Shown here piece after piece: positions 58,641-64,000 of a stretch of DNA of 64,000 nucleotides (position 1 is its first letter; every line of letters starts with the position of its first letter). The translations under genes were made by a program, and so were the position numbers. The stretch comes from Apoda limacodes. Lineage: Eukaryota > Arthropoda > Insecta > Lepidoptera > Limacodidae. Location: contig OX291540.1 in the NCBI GenBank assembly GCA_946406115.1, positions 8,552,563 through 8,616,562 of the forward strand, given 5' to 3'. The notes under the pieces are model-generated. The model saw nothing but the letters and a program-made list of their open reading frames with translations. It was not told where the DNA came from and did no database searches.

Positions 58641-59126
58641 CCAGTGTTTCAACGCATTATGTGCATTAGGCTGCATAAACATGAGACATTGGATATATTA
58701 GTTTAGTATTTTAAAAGCGACAATCACTATCAAATTAGGGCTATGGTTAAGACAAAAAATACAAAAAAGGTAGGATGTCGTTTATTGAATATTTTATTCT
58801 ATAAAGTATTATGCTTGAAATTACCCGGAAAAAAATGTCATAGAAAATTCATCTAGATCTCTTATCTGTTTGAACTTTTTATTTTTTCACAATAATTGAT
58901 AGTGTCGGTATAGGTTTGTTCAGGATTATAATCACGTTGTGTTTGAGTTGTCTTGATTTTTTTTTTCTCTTATAATAATACGAACAAATTTCGTGCATAG
59001 AGAAGGAATAACTAAAGAAGTGACAACAATATAAAAAACTCGTGGAAAAAGCTTATTGACGTACAACATAGGTTAAAACGAGAGCAAAACTTTTTTAATG
59101 TCCCTTTCTAAGTATCGCTTTTTTGA
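58641..59126. other. Non-coding AT-rich stretch
   Basis: Nothing recognised. Confidence 0.5.
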
Positions 59127-59156
59127 TGTTTACCACCAAATTTTTGGTGGTAAACA
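59127..59156. repeat. Near-perfect 30-bp palindrome (14-bp arms, 2-nt loop)
   Basis: TGTTTACCACCAAA (59,127-59,140), TT, then TTTGGTGGTAAACA (59,143-59,156). The stem has no mismatch. A related half-site GTGTTTAC occurs about 50 bp downstream. Confidence 0.85.
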
Positions 59157-59702
59157 CTGCTTAAATTATATGTTACACGCCAATAAAGTAATTTCTAGGT
59201 GTTTACTGTGTATTGTTTTTGACTAAAAACGGCATTGATAATGGTTACTTGCAGTATTTTCGGCTGAAATTTCCACAGTGAACAAAAATTGTGTGTTGTT
59301 ATCCTCCTTAGCGATACGCTAATGACCCTTCTATACTAGTTACTCTTTCTTCTTATATAAAAATGATCATATAAGTAAGTAGGAAGTCAGCAGTAAGAAT
59401 GTGTACTACGTATGGATAGGCCGGCTTGACTAAGGACCCTTAGACTTGTGAGCACTATAGCGATAGCGATCATAGAAACGCTTCTACCAGACCGAGTAAA
59501 GTTATCTTTGATGAACGAACCTTACGACGAACGAACCTGTTTTTTGTGAAATAATAACGTGTTTTTGAGTGGTTTTTATTTGATTAGAGGTTCTGTGTGA
59601 CTACAACTTGTCAAGTCTCCCTTAAACACAATGACGGAACGAACTTCCTAGGCAAGTGTATATTCAGAATGTAGCGATCGTAGGAGGTGTTGAAAAAAAG
59701 GC
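59157..59702. other. Non-coding stretch
   Basis: A pair of CGAACGAACCT-like blocks at about 59.51-59.54 kb forms a short direct repeat (GAACGAACCTTACGACGAAC). No gene is seen. Confidence 0.45.
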
Positions 59703-62295
59703 GATTCAAAGTCAAAGTGAAAGTCAAAATGGTTTATTCAAATAAGGATTTTACAATCACTTTTGAATCGTCAAAGTTATAAAATATTATTTTTTGAACC
59801 CTCCCACCTTCCCGCCGGTTCACAATGTTGTTGATTTCTACCGAGAAGAATCCGGCAAGAAACTCGATAGTTACTCTTTTAAAAACACTTAAATAAACTA
59901 AAATACAATTAATGTTTTAAATAAAAGATTTTTAGTCGTACAATTTTATGTTATTTCCATTTTAATTTGGTTTACCTATGCATCCTGTAATTGAGCATCA
60001 TCAGTCCCAAGGATTTTTATCATTTACATAGTCTGAAATATTGTAATATGCCTTTTTACAAAGTACCTGCTTGATAAAAGATTTAAATTTACTTATTGAT
60101 AGATTTTGAATTTTATTGGGAACTTTGTTGTAAAAGTGTATACATTGCCCCATAAAAGAGTTACTTATTTTGTGTAGACGTGTATCATGCACCAACAGCT
60201 TATTTTTACTTCTAGTATTTACTTTGTGAACGTCACTTTTCTTGCTGAAACTATTGATATTTTTATGTACATATAAAAGATTTTCATATATGTACTGCGA
60301 CACTAAAGTTAAAATATTTACTTCCCTGAACCTATCCCTCAGAGATATCCTAGATCCTAATTTATAAATAGCACGAATTGCCCTTTTTTGTAACAAAAAT
60401 ATTGTATTTACATCAGCAGCGCTACCCCACAATAGGATACCATATGTCATTAAACTATGGAAATAGCTAAAATATACTATTTTTGCAGTGTCGACATCGG
60501 TCAATTGTCTTATTTTCTTGATCGCATACACAGCAGAGCTAAGTTTTTTGGCTAGGTTATGAATATGAGGACCCCATTGAAGTTTGGAGTCCAGCGTTAT
60601 GCCAAGAAAGACTGTTGAATTAACAAGTCCTAATTGCTCGCCATTAATATTAATACATGTCTGTCTCTGACTAACATTTGGTAATGTAAATTTAACACAT
60701 TTGGTTTTTTTTTCATTAAGTAACAAATTATTAGCGTTAAACCAATTTAAAATTTTAGAAAGGGCATCATTTAATTCATTATAACATGTCTGTCGTCTCT
60801 TAACTTTAAAAAGCAAAGAGGTGTCATCAGCAAATAAGACAATGTCATGGTTTTTTACATTATATGGGAGATCGTTAATGTAAATAAGAAATAGAAAAGG
60901 ACCTAAAATTGAGCCCTGAGGGACTCCTATAGTGACTGCTGATCCCGGAGATCTTTCACCGTTGACATCTATTTTCTGTACTCTCCTACTCATATAGGAT
61001 GTCAAAAGGTCGAGAGCTTTGCCTCTAATACCATAGTGATGTAGCTTCCTGATGAGATTTTCATGTTGAACACAGTCAAATGCCTTATATAAATCACAAA
61101 ACACTCCAAGGGCGTCATGCGAATCCTCCCAGGCGTTATATATATTTTTTAATAGTGCCACTCCTGCATCAGTTGTGGAACGGCCTTTCATAAAGCCAAA
61201 CTGTTTACTACTAAGTAGCTCATTAATACAGAAATGGCTTAACATTTGACAAAGTATGATTTTTTCAAAAACTTTACTGAGTATAGGTAGTATTGAAATA
61301 GGCCGAAAATTATTAGGATCTGTTGAACTACCTGATTTAAAAAGAGGTATAACTTTGCTAAGTTTCATGTCATCAGGAAACACACCACTATCAACACAAC
61401 TATTAAATATAATGGCTAAGGGTTGTGCTATAACATGAATAATTGAATTTATAGTTTTTACAGAAAGTCCCCAAAGGTCTGTGGTGTTTTTAATTTCTAA
61501 TGTTTTAAATGTATTAATGATATCTGTAGGACTAATGTTTTTAAATACAAAGGGAACGTTACATTCAGGAACACTAGCTTTTAATAATTTTTCTGCTAAG
61601 ATTGGACTTGAGTTTAGATGTTCAGTTGTTTTGAATGGGATATTCCTAAAAAACTGTTCAAAGGCAACTGCTACCTCAGAATTTGTTTTAAAACTAGCAT
61701 CATCTACAATCAACTCAAAGTCCTGACAAGAATGCCTAGCTTTACCAGTTTCATTATTTATTATGTTCCATGTAGTTTTTATTTTATTTGTTGAATTTTT
61801 TACTTTATGTCTGAGGTGAATTGCTTTTGCAACAAGACAGACCTTTTTAAAGGTTTTTGAGTATTTTTTTAAATATTCCCTAAATATTTGGCTATTATTA
61901 TATGTTTTTTCTTTATATAATTCATACAGTTTACGCCTACTTTTATGAATACCTGGGGTAGCCCATTCACTAAAACTGAAGCGACTGGAAATAAGTTTCT
62001 TTTTTGCAGTAAATATTTTATTATACTCTGTAGTAATAGTGTCAAGAACAGTATTGTACATATCATTTGGGTTGCCATTATAAAGCAAATCTGGAAGTTT
62101 ATGCATTAAGTTAGATTTAAATGATTCAACCCGTTTAGTTGTTATTGGTATAAATTTAATTTCCTTTTTAGTAATACTATTCTTTCTTTCTAAAACCACT
62201 AACTGTCCACAATGATCTGACTCTAGATTGCTTATAATTGATTTTTGAATTGGTTTTATGTCAGTAAATATATTGTCGATGTAAGTATGTTCCTA
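59703..62295 (-). mobile_element. 5'-truncated Jockey/CR1-type LINE, 2.6 kb
   Basis: Read on the minus strand, the copy starts abruptly inside the endonuclease coding region (near 62,295), carries the complete RT part of ORF2 and a 3' UTR of about 300 bp. It ends with AATAAA (59,738-59,733) and a GACTTT-type repeat tail (GACTTTCACTTTGACTTTGA). The 3' UTR includes CCGGATTCTTCTCGGTAGAA. 5' truncation with an intact 3' end is the usual result of target-primed reverse transcription. I found no clear target-site duplication. The clade (Jockey, Daphne or CR1) cannot be fixed by eye. Confidence 0.85.
60001..62292 (-). CDS. LINE ORF2 fragment: endonuclease C-terminus plus reverse transcriptase
   Basis: The minus frame is open for 764 codons including the stop. 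It begins after a TAG at 62,295-62,293, so the true start is lost. The first residues (HTYIDNIFTDIKP ... NLESDHCGQL) are the end of the APE-type endonuclease, with the SDH catalytic motif. The RT follows: NNFRPISILPILSKVFEKII, the GFMKGRST block, palm motif A FCDLYKAFD, GVPQGSILGPFLFLIYIND, and the catalytic FADDTSLLF (motif C). After the palm comes the LINE C-terminal region with FSYFHSLMTYGILLWG, and the frame ends NPWD. All catalytic Asp residues that I look for are present. The RT domain is intact, but without the endonuclease core and ORF1 the copy cannot move by itself. A GTG at 62,199 is not a likely start. Confidence 0.9.
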   Translation of the reverse strand, partial: EHTYIDNIFTDIKPIQKSIISNLESDHCGQLVVLERKNSITKKEIKFIPITTKRVESFKSNLMHKLPDLLYNGNPNDMYNTVLDTITTEYNKIFTAKKKLISSRFSFSEWATPGIHKSRRKLYELYKEKTYNNSQIFREYLKKYSKTFKKVCLVAKAIHLRHKVKNSTNKIKTTWNIINNETGKARHSCQDFELIVDDASFKTNSEVAVAFEQFFRNIPFKTTEHLNSSPILAEKLLKASVPECNVPFVFKNISPTDIINTFKTLEIKNTTDLWGLSVKTINSIIHVIAQPLAIIFNSCVDSGVFPDDMKLSKVIPLFKSGSSTDPNNFRPISILPILSKVFEKIILCQMLSHFCINELLSSKQFGFMKGRSTTDAGVALLKNIYNAWEDSHDALGVFCDLYKAFDCVQHENLIRKLHHYGIRGKALDLLTSYMSRRVQKIDVNGERSPGSAVTIGVPQGSILGPFLFLIYINDLPYNVKNHDIVLFADDTSLLFKVKRRQTCYNELNDALSKILNWFNANNLLLNEKKTKCVKFTLPNVSQRQTCININGEQLGLVNSTVFLGITLDSKLQWGPHIHNLAKKLSSAVYAIKKIRQLTDVDTAKIVYFSYFHSLMTYGILLWGSAADVNTIFLLQKRAIRAIYKLGSRISLRDRFREVNILTLVSQYIYENLLYVHKNINSFSKKSDVHKVNTRSKNKLLVHDTRLHKISNSFMGQCIHFYNKVPNKIQNLSISKFKSFIKQVLCKKAYYNISDYVNDKNPWD

Positions 62296-63289
62296 ATTTT
62301 TGCAAAACATGTTTCAGTGTTTTTTCGATATTATAAAATAAACTTTAATCTTATATTATTAAATTAAACAGTTTTGCTTATTAATATAATAAAATATATT
62401 TTTTAATCTGGCCACTAAATTCGTGATTGCGGAATTCCAATAGGCGTCACAGCAATTTACATAATTACCTTCTAATAAAAACTAAAAAAAAAGTAGATTA
62501 TTCATACCCGAAGCAAGCCTGCAGGGTAATGGTTTTCGCGGCTATCTTTGTATGTTATTAATATACTTTATTTTTTCATATCGTCCAAACCACTACGCGG
62601 ATTTCGATAATTATTAGTGAACGTAAAAAGCATAGAAGTGTAATGAATGCTTCGAATTCGCCAAACCAAAGAGACGCCGGCTGGCAGTAAAAGAAAACTA
62701 GCCGGGCTTAAAAAAAGATGCCGCTCCCACTTTTGAAACTGCTGGGAGACAATAACGTAATGACGTAAATATATTAATGCTGTTTTGAGACAATTTGAAC
62801 GTAATCTCTCGAACATTTAAAGCTATTATTATTTGTTTTATGAAGACTGTTATCTAATTTTGCAAATAAATGTGTTATGAAAGATAGGTATGTTAATTTT
62901 TGTGCCTAATTCTCAATTGATTTAAAGGACAAAAATCGTTCTATGCTTTTTTCGTTTACTGATAATTAAAGTATAAGGTAATAGTTAGATTTGCCTTGAT
63001 AGCCCAAGTTTTCCTAGCTAGGTGGTGTAAAATAAAATTAAACATGGCAGCTGTGAGGTCAAATAACATAGGCACAAATTAAATGGATTATTACAAGGAA
63101 TTCAAAATGGTATATCATTAACGTAATAATAAAAAAAACTGGTTGCCTGTAAAGCCGGTTCACGGTGCCTCTATCACTTGTTTACTTTACTGGTAACTTT
63201 AAAAAAAATATTTTTGTCTTTAGTTGTATTACTAAAAGTATATTAAAAAAAAAATAGTAATTTTTCCAGTCGGTCTGTTACGAACAGAT
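62296..63289. other. Non-coding AT-rich stretch
   Basis: An 82-codon minus ORF (62568-62816) lies in a GC-richer patch (GCCGCTCCCACTTTTGAAAC) of repeat-like composition. No gene is supported. Confidence 0.4.
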
Positions 63290-63420
63290 GGAGCTAGTGG
63301 ACGTTTTATATAAAGAAGTGAAATTGGTTCGGTAGTTATTACATTACATACACGCCTTGGAACCGACTCTACAAAAGATTACACAGAACGTGCAAACAAA
63401 CTTTAACTATAAAACTTTTT
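63290..63420 (+). promoter_or_regulatory. Weak promoter candidate with TATA-like box
   Basis: TTTTATATAAAG at about 63,305-63,316 follows a GC-richer block (CAGATGGAGCTAGTGGACG), and sequence 25-35 bp downstream is GGTTCGGTAGTTATT. No coding frame follows. The evidence is thin. Confidence 0.15.
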
Positions 63421-63740
63421 GAGTTTGCACTTTACATACAGACACTTTTTAATACTTGGAGCTTGTACCATACATACTGACAAATAATAATTTAATATGA
63501 AAACCACTGTTCGCAAAAATTTTTTAATCAGCCTTTAGCCTTTTTTATCATGCCTTTTAAGGCATACAAACACATTTACACTTTATTGAAAACTCAAAAA
63601 CAAAACGTTATTCCTTCTTGATCAAAAAAATAACTTTATATAAAGTATATATTTTAAGTAAAATAACGTCTTCAGGAAGTACTCGTATAGCTATATAGAG
63701 AGTACCTCTAAGAACTTATCACCTCAACCGGATGTCTCGT
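63421..63740. other. Non-coding AT-rich gap
   Basis: Nothing recognised. If the minus-strand candidate gene at the edge is real, this would be its first intron or 3' sequence. Confidence 0.4.
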
Positions 63741-63824
63741 TCAAGATTCTTGACCAGTCGCTTCAAGTTGTGAAAGTTTTTTCTTCCGCAGACCAGGACT
63801 CTTGGTCGTCACTGGTTTCTTCAT
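63741..63824 (-). CDS. Candidate small ORF, 27 aa, basic, behind a TATA box
   Basis: Minus-strand ATG at 63,824 preceded by AAAGCA. The frame reads MKKPVTTKSPGLRKKKLS and ends QES at a TGA (63,743-63,741). It lies about 80 bp downstream of a good TATA box, in a GC-richer block. Seven of the first 16 residues are Lys, Arg or Pro. No signal peptide or known family is recognised. It may be a micro-ORF, or an exon whose reading continues through splicing that I cannot see. Confidence 0.25.
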   Translation of the reverse strand: MKKPVTTKSPGLRKKKLSQLEATGQES

Positions 63825-63879
63825 TGCTTTAACTTTTTCTACTTAAGTCACTTGACGACTTGATAGACTAGGCACGACC

Positions 63880-63925
63880 ATGCATTAGTGTTTTGTAGCC
63901 TCTTTTATACCCTTTGGAGGCCGCA
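63880..63925 (-). promoter_or_regulatory. TATA-box promoter candidate, minus strand
   Basis: On the minus strand CAAAGGGTATAAAAGAGGCT carries TATAAAA at 63,909-63,903, flanked by G/C as in strong insect TATA promoters. The expected start is near 63,878. GC-rich sequence continues on both sides (GTGATTTGCGGCCTCC upstream). This is the best TATA box I see in the window. Confidence 0.45.
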
Positions 63926-64000
63926 AATCACTATGACAACTGCGTCTTCTCTCGTCTTGATTAGCCAATCAAAGCAGACTTTAATTTTCTTAGAATAATC

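Noticed and set aside
58363..58706. Five overlapping ORFs of 60-76 codons around 58.3-58.7 kb as genes
   Set aside because: They overlap on both strands in a GC-rich degenerate repeat, where stop codons are rare by composition.
62199..62199. GTG at 62,199 as the start of the LINE protein
   Set aside because: The frame continues upstream 31 codons with recognisable endonuclease sequence, so this is an internal valine.

Overview
The window looks like AT-rich, gene-poor nuclear DNA from a moth or butterfly. The host call rests on dispersed repeats that I recognise as typical of Lepidoptera. These are copies of an 'ACCGGTCAAGTGCGAGTCGG ... GGGTTCCGTAC' family, copies of a 'TATAAATGCGAAAGT ... 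CCCGCGGGAATAACTAT' family, a 5S-rRNA-derived SINE, tRNA-derived SINE copies, and a Jockey/CR1-type LINE whose 3' end carries GACTTT repeats. Nothing looks prokaryotic or organellar. No complete host protein gene can be assigned with confidence.

Layout. Positions 1-31.7 kb are mostly non-coding and hold scattered old repeats, several MITE-like inverted repeats, a 46-47 bp minisatellite (18.02-18.48 kb), a decayed LINE fragment (17.57-17.90 kb) and a few exon-like islands. The islands are a start codon followed by a consensus donor (5.72 kb), a possible terminal exon with acceptor, stop and AATAAA (16.21 kb), a CRE + TATA + exon + 253-bp GT-AG intron arrangement (19.55-20.16 kb), and a GC-rich patch with a GTAAGT donor (25.2 kb). 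These are candidates only.

Positions 31,746-54,303 form the main object of the window, a single 22.56-kb element. It is flanked by a 9-bp direct repeat (GATACCTTC) and bounded by 160-bp terminal inverted repeats that differ at about three positions. It is filled with about 67 tandem copies of a roughly 331-bp unit. The copies run in one orientation for about 26 units and then flip at 40,445-40,459 into about 41 inverted units, so the whole element is a giant imperfect palindrome. A 13-bp motif of the termini (GTTAGCGGCCTAA) recurs in the units, in matching orientation, on both arms. The right arm carries long, apparently identical higher-order repeats of 16 units (5,290 bp) and 11 units (3,638 bp). 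The left arm carries 4-unit (1,323 bp) and 7-unit (2,314 bp) repeats. I read this as a non-autonomous, foldback-like DNA transposon whose subterminal repeats expanded into a satellite. It encodes no transposase.

Positions 54.3-64 kb return to repeat-rich flank: an inverted-repeat element (55.3 kb), a GC-rich degenerate tandem repeat (58.3-58.6 kb), a 30-bp near-perfect hairpin (59.13 kb), a 5'-truncated LINE with a 764-codon open frame for the endonuclease end plus reverse transcriptase (59.70-62.29 kb, minus strand), and a TATA-box promoter candidate with a 27-codon ORF at the right edge (63.74-63.91 kb, minus strand).
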